Shown: positions 20,183 to 30,219, numbered from the stretch's first letter. The stretch: 64,000 nt of DNA from Sphingobium quisquiliarum P25 (GCF_000445065.1 NZ_ATHO01000167.1:1-64000), one strand, 5' to 3'. A program made the numbers and translations. The notes: generated by a model not told the origin, from the sequence alone.

Positions 20183-20485
20183 ATGTCCTATGATCCTGGC
20201 GCCCTGGATGCCGCACTTGCCGCAGCGGTCGGCGAAGATATCGCGCTGATCGCCGATCTGCGCGTGGCGTTCATGGAAAGCGCCGAGCGGCAGCTGGACC
20301 TGCTCCGCCGCGCCCGTTGCGACGCGAACTGGGAATTGGCGGCGTGGCGGCTCAAGGGGCTGGCGGCGAGCTTCGGCCTCACCAGCCTGATGGCGATCGC
20401 GGATGAGGCGGCCAGCAGCGCGCCAGGCGACCCGCGCGTCCTGCGGCAGATACGCATGACGCTGGACCGGCTTCGCAACGGCTGA
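20183..20485 (+). CDS. Hpt-like domain protein lacking the phospho-histidine
   Basis: A 100-residue, all-helical protein resembling a histidine phosphotransfer domain: MESAERQLDLLRRA, then LAAWRLKGLAASFGLTSLMAIADEA. In Hpt domains the motif is H-x-(L/I)-K-G, with the histidine accepting phosphate. Here that position is tryptophan (W55, codon TGG at 20345-20347). The following R-L-K-G and the small-residue face are kept, so the fold is probably intact but phosphotransfer is not possible at this site. It sits 79 nt from the divergent TipN-like gene and may bind a receiver domain as a pseudo-Hpt. Confidence 0.6.
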   Translation: MSYDPGALDAALAAAVGEDIALIADLRVAFMESAERQLDLLRRARCDANWELAAWRLKGLAASFGLTSLMAIADEAASSAPGDPRVLRQIRMTLDRLRNG

Positions 20486-20560
20486 CGCGCGGCGCTTGCG
20501 CGGACGGCTTCTCCTTGCGAAAAGGCGGGCCTCACAAGCACGGGTCGGTTCCATCGCAGC

Positions 20561-21727
20561 ATGACATTTGCGGCCATTCTCAGCGCCAGCCGGGCATCCG
20601 GCGATTCCAGCGGAGCACTGCGCGCGAGCCTGCATTTCGCCGGGCAGACGCTGGTGGAATATCAGGCACGGCAGGCGGCGCGGGCGGGGGCGGACAGGAT
20701 CATGATCCTGGTCAGCGTGATAACGCCCGCCCTGTCGCAGGCCGTGGACCGGTTGAGCGCCGACGGCATTCCCGTTGCTCTGGTACGCGACATGGTGTCG
20801 ATGGTGCGGGATGCCCCGCGCGACACGGACGTCCTGCTGGTCGCTGACGGCGTCGTCGTCGCGCAAAGCCATTTCGATGCCATGGCCGAGCGGGAGGGCA
20901 ATGCCCTGCTGGTAACGGACGATAGCCGCGCCAGCGCGCCGTTCGAGCGCATCGATGCCGGGCAGCGCTGGGCAGGGCTGGCGCGGGTCAGCCCCGATCT
21001 GCTGTTCGGGACGCTGGACATGATCGGCGATTGGGACCTGTCGCTGACCCTGGTCCGCGCGGCGGTGCAGAGCGGAGCGCGGAGGGTAACCGTGCCGCAG
21101 GACGACCTGCTGACCGGGCGCGTGGCGCTCGTCGAAACGCAGGCGGAGGCGGACGTCGCCGCACAGACCGTCATGTCCTCCGGTTCCCGCGCCACATATG
21201 TGCGGGGATTGGCCGAACATTATCTGCTGGCACCGCTGGCGCGTCTGGCAAGCCCGGCGCTGATGCGAACGCAGGTTCCCACGATGCAGGTCCGAATAGC
21301 GGGAATGGCCCTTGGCGCAATCGCGCTGGTGCCGATTGAACTGCTGTGGCCCGCGACCGGCTTCTTCCTTCTGCTGCTGGCATTGCTGATCGCGGAGATT
21401 GCTGACCGGCTGGATGAACTGGCGTTGCGATTGCCGCCATCGGGATGGGCCGCATTCGTCGTTCCCTTCTTCGCCGTGGGTGGTATTTCGCTTGCCGGAG
21501 CAGGCGTGCTGGCGACATGCCTCGCTCTGCTGCTTGCGATCGTGCAGGTCGCCGACCGCTGGCGCAGGACCGGCGCGGCACGGCCATGGATGATCTTCAC
21601 GCCCGCCAGCGCCCTGCTGCTTTTACTGCTGACCACATGGGTAGGTGCATTTTCGCTGGGCTATGAAGTGTCGATGCTGTGCGTGATCGCGTCCGTGGGC
21701 ACCATCATCCTGCTGAAACGCGACTGA
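20561..21727 (+). CDS. nucleotidyltransferase-like protein with C-terminal membrane domain (function unknown)
   Basis: 388 residues in two parts. Residues 1 to about 200 look like a GT-A/MobA-type nucleotidyltransferase fold, with alternating hydrophobic strands (FAAILSAS, DRIMILVS, DVLLVADGVVV) and an aspartate after a hydrophobic strand. I see no intact glycine-rich NTP signature. From about residue 235 there are roughly five hydrophobic helices. The plan recalls bifunctional nucleotidyltransferase/CDP-alcohol transferase enzymes, but the CDP-alcohol transferase motif (DGxxAR...GxxxD) is absent. I do not recognise the family and propose no reaction. It lies between the Hpt-like and DUF2336-like genes on the same strand. 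Confidence 0.55.
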   Translation: MTFAAILSASRASGDSSGALRASLHFAGQTLVEYQARQAARAGADRIMILVSVITPALSQAVDRLSADGIPVALVRDMVSMVRDAPRDTDVLLVADGVVVAQSHFDAMAEREGNALLVTDDSRASAPFERIDAGQRWAGLARVSPDLLFGTLDMIGDWDLSLTLVRAAVQSGARRVTVPQDDLLTGRVALVETQAEADVAAQTVMSSGSRATYVRGLAEHYLLAPLARLASPALMRTQVPTMQVRIAGMALGAIALVPIELLWPATGFFLLLLALLIAEIADRLDELALRLPPSGWAAFVVPFFAVGGISLAGAGVLATCLALLLAIVQVADRWRRTGAARPWMIFTPASALLLLLLTTWVGAFSLGYEVSMLCVIASVGTIILLKRD

Positions 21728-21773
21728 AAAATTTTCCTGCTTAGGGTTTAGTGCATTTTAAGGACGCGTGGCT

Positions 21774-22868
21774 ATGCTGCCCGGCATGAGCGCCTTTTCG
21801 TTCCCTTCCGGTACGATGGTGGCTGACAGCTGGCCCATGGCGCGAGTCATGGCGGGCATGTCCGCTGTTCCCGTCGGCCATGCCATTGATCTGGCGTTTT
21901 TCTTTCCCGAAACGGAGAGGGACCGGCATGATGCCCTGATGGCGGAGACGCGGCGGCATCTGGGCGGGTGCCTGACCGGGATTGAAGCGGCGTTGCGAAT
22001 CGCGTTGCGCGACCGGCCTGCCATAGCCGCTTTGGCGGGGCAGCAGCGGGCTATGCTGTGCTGGCCGATGGTATGCGCCCAGCCCACATTGTTGAGCCCG
22101 GCGCTGCTCGCCCATATGCAGATGCGAGCGGGCGTAACGCTGATGCTGCGGCAATTCGGTCAGCCGGATGGGGAGTTTGAAGAGGCGGAGGCCGACGCGT
22201 TGCTGGCCAATGACGATCCGGCGATTGGAGAGACGCTGGCGGCGCTGGCGGTGGCGGAAGGCCGGTGGCTGGCGATCGGCGCGGAGGATGAACCGATGCT
22301 GGCGGACTTGCCGGCCGAGCATTTCGCCGAGCTGCTGTGGACGGCTGCGGCCTGCATGACGGCGGTGGTGCAGCGGAGCGGGATGGACGGCGCCGAAACG
22401 GCTCTGCCCATGTTCGAACAGGCTGGCCGGGCGCTGCTGGCGGCGCATGACGAAGCCAGGGGGCCGATCGCGATCGCCGCGCGCCTCGTGCGTCAGTTGG
22501 GCGAGCGGGCCGACGCGCCGGATCTTCTGGGTGCGGCTTTGGGGCAGCGGCGCTTCCTGCTGTTCGCCGCCCTTGCCGCCCGGCGTTTGCGCATGGATTG
22601 CGCCCAGGTGGCCGACATCATGGTGCTGGGCCCGGTGAACGAACTGGCGGCGCTGTGCCGGTCCCTTGGCGGATCGGATGCGGACTACAGGCATCTGCTG
22701 CTTGCCTTGCGGCCGGTGCGCCCGTCCCTCACAGATGCGGCGATCATCGGGGAAGCGGATCGTTACCAGGCGCTGACCGAAGCACAGGCGGACGCGGCCG
22801 TCAGCACGATGCGCGCTCCGGTTGCGCTTCGGGCGAAGCTGGATCATCTGCGCCGGGTCGCTTTCTGA
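21774..22868 (+). CDS. DUF2336-like protein
   Basis: A soluble helical protein of 364 residues. The second half (for example RRFLLFAALAARRLRMDCAQVADIMV, then NELAALCRSLGGSDADYRHLLLAL) has the repeating helical pattern seen in alphaproteobacterial DUF2336 proteins, whose function is unknown. I start at ATG 21774, because AAGGA at 21760-21764 lies 9 nt upstream. GTG 21768 and ATG 21786 are alternatives. Its stop overlaps the start of the kinase-like gene (ATG 22868), so the two are probably co-translated and may act together. Confidence 0.55.
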   Translation: MLPGMSAFSFPSGTMVADSWPMARVMAGMSAVPVGHAIDLAFFFPETERDRHDALMAETRRHLGGCLTGIEAALRIALRDRPAIAALAGQQRAMLCWPMVCAQPTLLSPALLAHMQMRAGVTLMLRQFGQPDGEFEEAEADALLANDDPAIGETLAALAVAEGRWLAIGAEDEPMLADLPAEHFAELLWTAAACMTAVVQRSGMDGAETALPMFEQAGRALLAAHDEARGPIAIAARLVRQLGERADAPDLLGAALGQRRFLLFAALAARRLRMDCAQVADIMVLGPVNELAALCRSLGGSDADYRHLLLALRPVRPSLTDAAIIGEADRYQALTEAQADAAVSTMRAPVALRAKLDHLRRVAF

Positions 22869-24250
22869 TGCATATGTCCGCGCACCCGGCCGTCGTGCGT
22901 GCGATGGTGGCGGCCAACGGCCTGCTGCTGAGCGCGGACCCGCCGCTATTGCAATTGCAGCGGGAGGCGGGGGCGGATGTTGGTGCCGTGCTCGCCATTC
23001 CGCAACTCGCGGCAATCGTGCGGCTGGCCTTGCGGCTTGGCGTCACCGTGTCGCGGCCCGTCACTGCCGCTGCCGAACGCGGCGACATCGATATGTGGGT
23101 GCGCGCGAAGCCGGAGGCGGACGGCGTGCAGATCGCCGTCATCGAATGGAGCGAGCGCCCGGCAGCGATCATGCCGGTCGATAATGTGCGGCGAGAGGCG
23201 GATATCGCCGCCGTCGCTGAAGGGTGGACGTGGCAGATCGATACGCAGTTGCGATTTCAGATGGTGCTGGAAGGGGCGGGGCAGGAGAGCGTTCTTCCTG
23301 AGACTCAGCCCGCGCCGGGCAGCCGCTTCACCAGCTATTTCCAGCTTCAACCGGGGGAAGAAGGCGACCTTGCCATCCTGCGTGGTTTCGCGCAGCGGCG
23401 GGCGTTCCGCGATCAGATCGCCACGCTGGTGGCGGAACCGGACCGGCGGTTCAGCCTCTCGGGCTTTCCCATGTTCGACATTTCCGGGCAGCTGCTGGGA
23501 TATAGGGGGAAGGCTTTCCCGGTGGATCGCGCCATCCTTTCGCCGGATGTGCCGCCCGCGCCCGGCGTCATCATCTATCCGGCGGAATTCGGGCGGAGGC
23601 TCGACCGGTCGCTGCGCCAGCCGCTTGGCCGGATCATCGCCAATGCCGATTCGATTAGTGCTCAGGTCGATGGGCCCTTGCGCCCGGATTATGCCGGTTA
23701 TGCCAGCGACATTGCGGCGGCCGGACGGCACCTGATGGCGTTGATTGACGATCTTGCGGACCTGCAAGCGATCGACCGGCTGGATTTCACTGTCGCGACG
23801 GAGGATGTGGACCTGGCCGATATCGGCAGGAGAGCCTCCGGGCTGTTTGTCGTCAAGGCGCTTGACCGGCAGATCCGGCTGGTGCCTCCGGGTCCTGACC
23901 AGTCAGCGGTCGCCACGGGAGAATTCCGCCGCGCCTTGCAGATACTGATGAACCTGGTCGGCAACGCGGTCCGATACAGCCCCGATGGGTCGGAAGTGCG
24001 CATCGAAACGGGCGTGCAGGACGGGCGCGCATGGATCGCCGTGCTGGACCAGGGCGCCGGCGTGCCGCAGGACAGCCGCGAGCGCATCTTCAACAAGTTT
24101 GAGCGGCTGGGGCGCAGCGATCCAGGCGGCAGCGGCCTTGGCCTTTATATCTCGCGAAGGCTGGCGCGGGCGATGGGCGGCGATATCGAAGTCGATGAAG
24201 CGCCCGGCGGGGGAGCCCGCTTCACTCTCTTCCTTCCCATAAGTAGCTGA
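22868..24250 (+). CDS. histidine kinase-like protein lacking the phospho-histidine
   Basis: A 460-residue cytoplasmic protein. The N-terminal 230 residues form a probable PAS-like sensory region. The dimerisation helix follows, and then a well-conserved HATPase_c domain: N-box NLVGNAVRYSPDG (N362, N366), G1 LDQGAGVP, F-box IFNKFERLG, G2 GSGLGLYIS. At the H-box the usual H-E-L-R-x-P-L reads R247-S-L-R-Q-P-L, so the phospho-accepting histidine is replaced by arginine. ATP binding should be possible but autophosphorylation at the normal site is not, similar in concept to DivL, which has a tyrosine there. It overlaps the DUF2336-like gene by one base. A terminator follows at 24256. Confidence 0.8.
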   Translation: MHMSAHPAVVRAMVAANGLLLSADPPLLQLQREAGADVGAVLAIPQLAAIVRLALRLGVTVSRPVTAAAERGDIDMWVRAKPEADGVQIAVIEWSERPAAIMPVDNVRREADIAAVAEGWTWQIDTQLRFQMVLEGAGQESVLPETQPAPGSRFTSYFQLQPGEEGDLAILRGFAQRRAFRDQIATLVAEPDRRFSLSGFPMFDISGQLLGYRGKAFPVDRAILSPDVPPAPGVIIYPAEFGRRLDRSLRQPLGRIIANADSISAQVDGPLRPDYAGYASDIAAAGRHLMALIDDLADLQAIDRLDFTVATEDVDLADIGRRASGLFVVKALDRQIRLVPPGPDQSAVATGEFRRALQILMNLVGNAVRYSPDGSEVRIETGVQDGRAWIAVLDQGAGVPQDSRERIFNKFERLGRSDPGGSGLGLYISRRLARAMGGDIEVDEAPGGGARFTLFLPISS

Positions 24251-24255
24251 ACGCA

Positions 24256-24281
24256 AAAACGGCGCCCGAAGGCGCCGTTTT
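24256..24281. terminator. bidirectional intrinsic terminator
   Basis: AAAACGGCGCC, a CGAA loop and GGCGCCGTTTT form an 11-bp perfect stem flanked by an A-run on the left and a T-run on the right. It would terminate both the kinase-like operon (plus strand, stop 24250) and gltA (minus strand, stop 24305). Confidence 0.9.
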
Positions 24282-24304
24282 CCGTTCCATCAGTCCTGCG
24301 CCGT

Positions 24305-25591
24305 TCACCGCTGGCTGACAGGCACATAATCCCGCTGCGCCGGGCCGGTGTAGAGCTGGCGCGGACGGCCGATCTTCTGCGCTGGGTCGGAGATCATTTC
24401 GTTCCACTGCGCAACCCAGCCGACGGTGCGGGCGAGAGCAAAGAGCACCGTGAACATCTCGGTCGGGAAGCCGATGGCCGACAGGATCACGCCCGAATAG
24501 AAGTCGACATTCGGGTAGAGCTTCTTTTCGATGAAGTAGGGATCGTTGAGGGCGATCTGCTCCAGCTCCTTGGCAACGTCGAAGACCGGATCGTTGACGC
24601 CCAGCTTTTCCAGCACGTCCTTCGCCGTCTTCTGCATGACCGTCGCGCGCGGGTCGTAATTTTTGTAGACGCGGTGGCCAAAGCCCATCAGGCGGAACGG
24701 ATCGTCCTTGTTCTTCGCGCGGGCGATATATTCCGGGATACGATCGACGGTGCCGATCTCGCGCAGCATGTTGAGCGCGGCTTCATTCGCGCCGCCATGC
24801 GCCGGGCCCCACAGGCAGGCGATCCCCGCCGCGATGCAGGCGAAGGGGTTGGCGCCCGACGAACCGGCCAGCCGGACGGTCGAGGTCGACGCATTCTGCT
24901 CATGATCGGCATGGAGGATGAAGATCTTGTCCATCGCGTCCACGATCACCGGATCGGGTTCATATTCCTCCGCCGGGACCGAGAAGGTCATGCGCAGGAA
25001 ATTAGCGGTGTAGCTGAGGTCGTTGCGCGGATAGACAAAGGGCTGGCCCACCGAATATTTATATGCCATCGCCGCGATGGTCGGCATCTTGGCGATCAGG
25101 CGGTGGCTCGCGATCTTGCGCTGCTCCGGGTCATTGATGTCGGTCGAATCATGGTAGAAAGCCGACAGCGCGCCGACTACGCCGCACATGATCGCCATCG
25201 GGTGCGCATCCCGGCGGAAACCGCGGTAGAAGGTGGTCAGCTGCTCATGCACCATGGTGTGGCGCGTGATGGTGCGGGTGAAGTCTTCCAGCTCGGCCTT
25301 GGACGGCAGTTCGCCGTTCAGCAGCAGGTAGCTGACTTCCATGAAGCTAGACTGTTCGGCGAGCTGGTCGATCGGATAGCCGCGATGCAGCAGGATGCCG
25401 GCGTCACCGTCGATATAGGTCAACCCCGAATCGCAGCTCGCCGTCGATGTAAAGCCCGGATCATAGGTGAACATGCCCGTATTGGCGTACAGCTTGCGAA
25501 CGTCGATGACCTTGGGCCCGACCGTGCCACTCAAGATGCCATATTCCTTGGCATCGCCTCCAACGGTCAAGGTGGCATTGTTTTCCGACAT
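24305..25591 (-). CDS. gltA: citrate synthase
   Basis: A 428-residue hexameric-type (type I bacterial) citrate synthase condensing oxaloacetate and acetyl-CoA, the entry step of the TCA cycle. Catalytic-site motifs are present: [24 protein letters not shown] and [15 protein letters not shown], then [15 protein letters not shown] choose the ATG at 25589-25591 because AGGAG on the minus strand is 6 nt upstream. An ATG immediately before it is also possible. It begins 10 nt after the gltX stop, so the two are probably one transcript. Confidence 0.96.
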   Translation of the reverse strand: MSENNATLTVGGDAKEYGILSGTVGPKVIDVRKLYANTGMFTYDPGFTSTASCDSGLTYIDGDAGILLHRGYPIDQLAEQSSFMEVSYLLLNGELPSKAELEDFTRTITRHTMVHEQLTTFYRGFRRDAHPMAIMCGVVGALSAFYHDSTDINDPEQRKIASHRLIAKMPTIAAMAYKYSVGQPFVYPRNDLSYTANFLRMTFSVPAEEYEPDPVIVDAMDKIFILHADHEQNASTSTVRLAGSSGANPFACIAAGIACLWGPAHGGANEAALNMLREIGTVDRIPEYIARAKNKDDPFRLMGFGHRVYKNYDPRATVMQKTAKDVLEKLGVNDPVFDVAKELEQIALNDPYFIEKKLYPNVDFYSGVILSAIGFPTEMFTVLFALARTVGWVAQWNEMISDPAQKIGRPRQLYTGPAQRDYVPVSQR

Positions 25592-25601
25592 CATGTTCTC
25601 C

Positions 25602-27068
25602 TCAATTGCCACGGCTGGCCGATGCGTGCCCGGCATCGTTCAGCCGTTTCAAGCTCTCCACTTTTCCCAGCAGGAAAAGGACATCAAAAATGCCCGGCGA
25701 AACCGTGCGACCGGTCAGCGCCGCACGCAGAGGCTGGGCGACCTTGCCCAGTCCCAAGCCGGCTTCCTCTGCCACGCGGCGTGTCGCCTCTTCTATCGCT
25801 TCGACCGTCCAGGTCTGGACGGAGCCAAGAGCGTCGGCTGTCTTGCCCAGCAGCTCGCGCGCCGATTCGTCTAGCAGAGCGAGAGCCTTGTCGTCAAAAT
25901 CCAGCGGGCAATTTTTGAACAGGAACTCTGCTCCCTCGGCAATTTCGTTAAGCGTCTTTGCACGGGGCTTGAGGGACGGCATGGCCCGCGCCAGCAATTC
26001 AGCGGCATTTGCCGGCAATTGCGCGAGGCCCAGCCGTGCCGCGATGCGGGGCGCCGTCAGCGCCGCCAGACGCGTGTCATCCGCCTCACGCAGATAATGG
26101 GCGTTCAGATTTTCCAGCTTCTTGATATCGAAGCGCGAGGGCGAACGGCCGACGCCGGAAATGTCGAACAGTTCGATGGCGCGCTCACGGGAGATGATCT
26201 CCTCATCCCCATGGCCCCAGCCCAGCCGCAGCAGATAGTTGAGCACGGCTTCCGGCAGCATGCCCATTTCGTCGCGGTAAGCGTCCACGCCCAGCGCGCC
26301 ATGCCGTTTCGACAGCTTCGCTCCGTCCGATCCATGGATCAGCGGGATATGGGCGTAGACCGGCTCTTCCCAACCCATCCCCTTGATGATGCCAAGCTGG
26401 CGGAAGGCGTTGTTGAGATGATCATCGCCCCGGATCACGTGGGTCACGCCCATGTCATGGTCATCGACCACGACAGCCAGCATGTAAGTGGGGGTGCCGT
26501 CGGAACGGAGCAGGATCATGTCGTCCAGTTCCGCATTCTGCACGACCACGCGGCCCTGGACCGCGTCCTCGATCACGGTTTCGCCTTCGCGCGAAGCTTT
26601 CAACCGAATGACATAGGGTGCTCCCGCGGGCGCTTCCGCAGGATCGCGGTCACGCCAGCGGCCATCATAGCGCATCGGCTGCCTGGCGGCGCGCTGCTGT
26701 TCGCGCAGTTCCGCCAGTTCCTCCGGCGTTGCGTAACAGCGATAGGCGTCGCCCTGCGCCAATAGCTGGTTTGCGACCTCCGCATGGCGGGCCGACCGTT
26801 CGAACTGGAATATAGCGGGTTCGTCGCCCGTCAGGCCAAGCCATTCCAGACCATCGAAAATCGCGGCCACGGCCTCTTCGGTCGAGCGGGCGCGATCCGT
26901 ATCTTCGATGCGCAGCAGGAACTTGCCGCCATGATGACGGGCGAACAGCCAGTTGAAGAGGGCGGTGCGCGCGCCGCCGATATGCAGGAAGCCGGTGGGA
27001 GACGGCGCGAAACGGGTCACGACCTGCTTGTTCAAACCCGTTGCACTCACCGCGAAATTCCCTGACAT
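25602..27068 (-). CDS. gltX: glutamate--tRNA ligase
   Basis: A 488-residue class I aminoacyl-tRNA synthetase. The HIGH-type motif is in [22 protein letters not shown], near residue 20, and the KMSKS-type motif appears as [11 protein letters not shown]. It charges tRNA-Glu, and in many alphaproteobacteria also supplies Glu-tRNA-Gln for amidation. It shares a very short (15 nt) divergent gap with comEC, and gltA follows on the same strand. Confidence 0.96.
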   Translation of the reverse strand: MSGNFAVSATGLNKQVVTRFAPSPTGFLHIGGARTALFNWLFARHHGGKFLLRIEDTDRARSTEEAVAAIFDGLEWLGLTGDEPAIFQFERSARHAEVANQLLAQGDAYRCYATPEELAELREQQRAARQPMRYDGRWRDRDPAEAPAGAPYVIRLKASREGETVIEDAVQGRVVVQNAELDDMILLRSDGTPTYMLAVVVDDHDMGVTHVIRGDDHLNNAFRQLGIIKGMGWEEPVYAHIPLIHGSDGAKLSKRHGALGVDAYRDEMGMLPEAVLNYLLRLGWGHGDEEIISRERAIELFDISGVGRSPSRFDIKKLENLNAHYLREADDTRLAALTAPRIAARLGLAQLPANAAELLARAMPSLKPRAKTLNEIAEGAEFLFKNCPLDFDDKALALLDESARELLGKTADALGSVQTWTVEAIEEATRRVAEEAGLGLGKVAQPLRAALTGRTVSPGIFDVLFLLGKVESLKRLNDAGHASASRGN

Positions 27069-27083
27069 GCGCCTTGCTCATTC

Positions 27084-29249
27084 ATGAACGCGACGCCCCC
27101 TAGCATGGCTTTTGAGCCACGACAAACCTCCGTTGGCGGGAACATCCGGCAGGCGGGCGAGAGGCTTTTCGCCATCGTGGAGGGAGCGCTGGAGGAGGAG
27201 CGGGAGCAGCTTGCGCTATGGGTCCCGGTCGCCATGGGCATGGGCATCGTCGCCTGGTTTCTTTTGCCCAACAGGTTGGAATGGCTTGGTTTCTGCTGTT
27301 TTTCGCTGGCCATGGCGGCCGGTGGCATGCTGTTGCCAGCGGGTGGACGCGTGCGGCAGGCCATCGTGCTGGGCGGAATATTGGCATGCGTGGGATGCGT
27401 GCTGGTCTGGGGGAAAGCGATGGCCTGGGGCACGCCGCCGCTGCCGCGCGCCGCCTTCATGGAGGTGACTGGCGAGGTCCGAAGCGTCAGCGCGATTCCG
27501 GCTCAGCAGATGAGTCGTATGTTGGTCCGCCCCATCGATGCGCCCGCATTGCCGCGGCAGATCCGGGTGAACATAGCGCAAAAGGATGTGCCCGAAGGAT
27601 TGGGGGAGGGGGCTATCGTTCGCTTTCGCGCGCGGCTGATGCCGCCTGCGCCGCCTAGCCTGCCGGGTGGATATGATTTTGCCCGGCGCGCCTATTTTCA
27701 GGGCATCGGCGCTACGGGACGGGCGCTGAAGCCGGTGAAAGTGCTCCGGCCTTCCACCAGTGCGCCGCCACTTCGCGCGCGCCTCTTCGCCCACATCACA
27801 GGACGTGTCGAGGGGCCGGGCGCTGGTATCGCTGCTGCGCTTGCGACCGGGGATCAGGGGGCGATCGCGGAGGAGGATGCCGAGGCGATGCGCAGGAGCG
27901 GGCTTGCGCATCTGCTGTCCATCAGTGGCCTGCATGTTACCGCGCTGATCGGGGCTGTGATCTTCCTGTTGATGCGCGTTATGGCGCTGAGCCGCCGCGC
28001 CGCGCTTGATTGGCCCCTGATGCTGATCGCGGCTGCGGGCGGCGCGCTGGCTGGTATCGGTTACACGCTTTTGACCGGGGCGGAAGTGCCTACGGTACGG
28101 TCGTGCGTGGCCGCCTTGCTGGTGCTGGGCGGGCTGGCGCTTGGGCGGGATGCCATCACGTTGCGGCTGGTCGCGGCGGGCGCTGTGGTGGTGCTGATAT
28201 TCTGGCCGGAGGCTCTGGTGGGACCGAGCTTCCAGATGAGCTTCGCGGCTGTGATAGCGCTGGTCGCATTGAGCGAGCATCCCCGCTTCCGCGCCTTTGC
28301 CGCTGCACGTGACGAACATTGGCTGCGGCGGGTGGGGCGAAGCCTGGGCGCCATGCTGCTGACGGGCTTTGCCGTTGAGCTGGTGCTCGCGCCGATCGCG
28401 CTGTTGCATTTTCACAAGGCGGGGATGCTGGGCGCTTTCGCCAATCTGCTGGCGATCCCGCTGACGACTTTCGTGGTGATGCCGCTGGAGGCGATGGCGT
28501 TGCTGCTCGACATCGGGGGGCTGGGCGCTCCCTTCTGGTGGCTCACGGCACGATCGCTCGACCTGCTACTGGTCATTGCCCATGGCGTGTCGGCAAGTCC
28601 CTGGGCCGTGATGATGACGCCGACCCTGCCCACAGGGGTTTTCGCTGCGGCGATACTGGGTGGATTATGGTGCCTTTTGTGGCGTAGCTGGTGGCGTTGG
28701 GCAGGGCTCATTCCCATAGCGGCTGGAGTGGCGGTCATGTCCATGGCATCGCCGCCCGACATATTGGTCACCAGCGATGGCCGCCATGTCGCGGTACGCG
28801 CGTCGACAGGAGGCATGGCATTGTTGCGGGCGGGTGCAGGAGACTATGTCCGCGACATGATGGCGGAAAGCGCTGGCTTCGACGGCGAGATGAGCGCACT
28901 GGCGGACTTGCCCGAAGCGCGCTGCTCCGATGATCTCTGCGCGGTTCGGCTGGATGTGAACGGCCGCGCATGGCGATTGCTGCTGACGCGCAGTGATATG
29001 CTGATCGATAAGGCTGCGCTGCAAGATGACTGCGCCAGCGCGGACATTGTTGTTTCCGACCGCCGCCTGCCGCCCTGGTGCCGCCCGCGCTGGCTGAAAG
29101 CGGACCGGCGCTTGCTCTGGCGGACAGGCGGGCTGGCTATCGACCTGAACCAGGGCAGGATAAGCGGGACGAAAATAGCGAGTGATGCCCATCCATGGAT
29201 CGTCCCTGCGGTCAGGAACCGGAAGGCCCGTTCCGGCAATCAGTTGTAG
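27084..29249 (+). CDS. comEC: ComEC/Rec2 family competence protein
   Basis: A 721-residue polytopic membrane protein that forms the DNA-uptake channel in naturally competent bacteria. An N-terminal DUF4131-like part is followed by the competence domain ([30 protein letters not shown] motif region) and about ten membrane helices. The C-terminal 150 residues are a shortened beta-lactamase-like region ([14 protein letters not shown]) without a zinc-binding HxHxDH motif, as is usual in alphaproteobacterial homologues. Its 3' end overlaps the 3' end of lexA by 10 nt. No other competence genes are in the window. Confidence 0.88.
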   Translation: MNATPPSMAFEPRQTSVGGNIRQAGERLFAIVEGALEEEREQLALWVPVAMGMGIVAWFLLPNRLEWLGFCCFSLAMAAGGMLLPAGGRVRQAIVLGGILACVGCVLVWGKAMAWGTPPLPRAAFMEVTGEVRSVSAIPAQQMSRMLVRPIDAPALPRQIRVNIAQKDVPEGLGEGAIVRFRARLMPPAPPSLPGGYDFARRAYFQGIGATGRALKPVKVLRPSTSAPPLRARLFAHITGRVEGPGAGIAAALATGDQGAIAEEDAEAMRRSGLAHLLSISGLHVTALIGAVIFLLMRVMALSRRAALDWPLMLIAAAGGALAGIGYTLLTGAEVPTVRSCVAALLVLGGLALGRDAITLRLVAAGAVVVLIFWPEALVGPSFQMSFAAVIALVALSEHPRFRAFAAARDEHWLRRVGRSLGAMLLTGFAVELVLAPIALLHFHKAGMLGAFANLLAIPLTTFVVMPLEAMALLLDIGGLGAPFWWLTARSLDLLLVIAHGVSASPWAVMMTPTLPTGVFAAAILGGLWCLLWRSWWRWAGLIPIAAGVAVMSMASPPDILVTSDGRHVAVRASTGGMALLRAGAGDYVRDMMAESAGFDGEMSALADLPEARCSDDLCAVRLDVNGRAWRLLLTRSDMLIDKAALQDDCASADIVVSDRRLPPWCRPRWLKADRRLLWRTGGLAIDLNQGRISGTKIASDAHPWIVPAVRNRKARSGNQL

Positions 29250-29908
29250 CGCCGCAGCAGCCCTGCCAGCTTGCCCTGGATACGCACCTGCCGCGGATCA
29301 TAGACCTGAGGCTTATAGGCTGCGTTGGCGGGATCGAGCCGAACCCTTGACCCGTCGCGATGGAAATATTTGAGCGTCGCCTCGCTCTCATCGATCAGCG
29401 CTACGACGATCTGCCCCTCGCGCGCGACTTCGGTGCGCTGGATCAGGGCATAGTCGCCATCCAATATGCCTGCTTCCACCATGGAGTCACCGGAAACCTC
29501 CAGCGCATAATGGTCGCCAGCGCCCAGCAGGGCAGCGGGCACGGAAAGCATATTCTGCCCTTCAAGCGCTTCGATCGGCACGCCTGCCGCGATCCGGCCG
29601 TGGAGCGGGATGTCGATGACGTCATTGGCGGCAATCGGCGCTTTGGCGGTCAGTTGCGGCTTGGCAGGCGCTGCCTTGGGCGCTCGGTGCATCGCCTCGG
29701 GAAGTTTCAGCACCTCAAGCGCGCGGGCGCGGTTCGGCAGGCGGCGGATGAAGCCCCGTTCCTCAAGCGCGTTGATCAGCCTGTGGATGCCGGATTTCGA
29801 TCGCAGATCGAGCGCTTCCTTCATCTCCTCGAAAGAGGGGGATACCCCCCCTTCCTCCAGCCGGTTTTGAATGAAGCTCAGCAATTCCTGTTGCTTCGGC
29901 GTCAGCAT
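29240..29908 (-). CDS. lexA: LexA repressor
   Basis: A 222-residue SOS repressor. The N-terminal winged helix contains [32 protein letters not shown]. The self-cleavage bond is A108-G109 (RIAAGVP), and the catalytic dyad is S142 (SGDSM) and K180 (TLKYF). Its own promoter carries an alphaproteobacterial SOS box (29927-29941), so it should be autoregulated. It converges on comEC with a 10-nt overlap. Confidence 0.97.
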   Translation of the reverse strand: MLTPKQQELLSFIQNRLEEGGVSPSFEEMKEALDLRSKSGIHRLINALEERGFIRRLPNRARALEVLKLPEAMHRAPKAAPAKPQLTAKAPIAANDVIDIPLHGRIAAGVPIEALEGQNMLSVPAALLGAGDHYALEVSGDSMVEAGILDGDYALIQRTEVAREGQIVVALIDESEATLKYFHRDGSRVRLDPANAAYKPQVYDPRQVRIQGKLAGLLRRYN

Positions 29909-29926
29909 GCCTGCTTGTCCTCCATG

Positions 29927-29941
29927 GAACGGATGGAGAAC
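29927..29941 (-). promoter_or_regulatory. SOS (LexA) box upstream of lexA
   Basis: On the minus strand the sequence reads GTTC-TCCATCC-GTTC, an exact match to the alphaproteobacterial LexA operator GTTC-N7-GTTC. It ends 18 nt upstream of the lexA start codon, consistent with autorepression. Confidence 0.9.
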
Positions 29942-29995
29942 GCATAGGAAACGGAAAGTGGCAAGTCAAGCGGTTAACCGCTCACCGTAACAAAC

Positions 29996-30021
29996 GGAAC
30001 GGAGCGGTGCGCCAGCCGTTT
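29996..30021 (+). promoter_or_regulatory. EcfG-type general stress response promoter
   Basis: GGAAC at 29996-30000, a 16-nt spacer, then CGTTT at 30017-30021. This is the consensus of promoters read by the alphaproteobacterial general stress sigma factor EcfG (GGAAC-N16/17-CGTT). The predicted start of transcription is about 33 nt before the small ORF at 30061. Confidence 0.8.
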
Positions 30022-30060
30022 CATGGCAGCCTTTTTACAAGGCGTGAATAGGAGAGTGAG

Positions 30061-30219
30061 ATGGCGAACCAGAACAATCAGGGCGGTGATCAGCGCCGCC
30101 AGCAAGGCGGCGACCGTTCGAGCCAGGGCGGCCGTCAGCAGCAGCAAGAGAACCGCCAGGGCCAGATGGGCCAGGAGCGTGGCAAGGACAAGGGCGGCCA
30201 GGGCAAGCAACAGCGCTGA
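30061..30219 (+). CDS. small Gln/Gly-rich hydrophilic protein, probable stress-induced
   Basis: A 52-residue ORF with a GGAGAG Shine-Dalgarno 5-10 nt upstream and its own intrinsic terminator (30241-30269). The product is almost entirely Gln, Gly, Arg, Asn, Lys and Asp (MANQNNQGGDQRRQQGG...), with no hydrophobic core, so it is probably disordered. The composition resembles small KGG-type stress-induced hydrophilic proteins, but I cannot assign a family. The perfect EcfG promoter upstream is the main evidence that it is a real, stress-regulated gene. Confidence 0.75.
   Translation: MANQNNQGGDQRRQQGGDRSSQGGRQQQQENRQGQMGQERGKDKGGQGKQQR

Noticed and set aside
21747-21761. CtrA-like site (TTTA-N7-TTAA) before the DUF2336-like gene
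   Set aside because: It overlaps the probable Shine-Dalgarno only about 13 nt before the start codon, so it cannot act as a normal promoter site.
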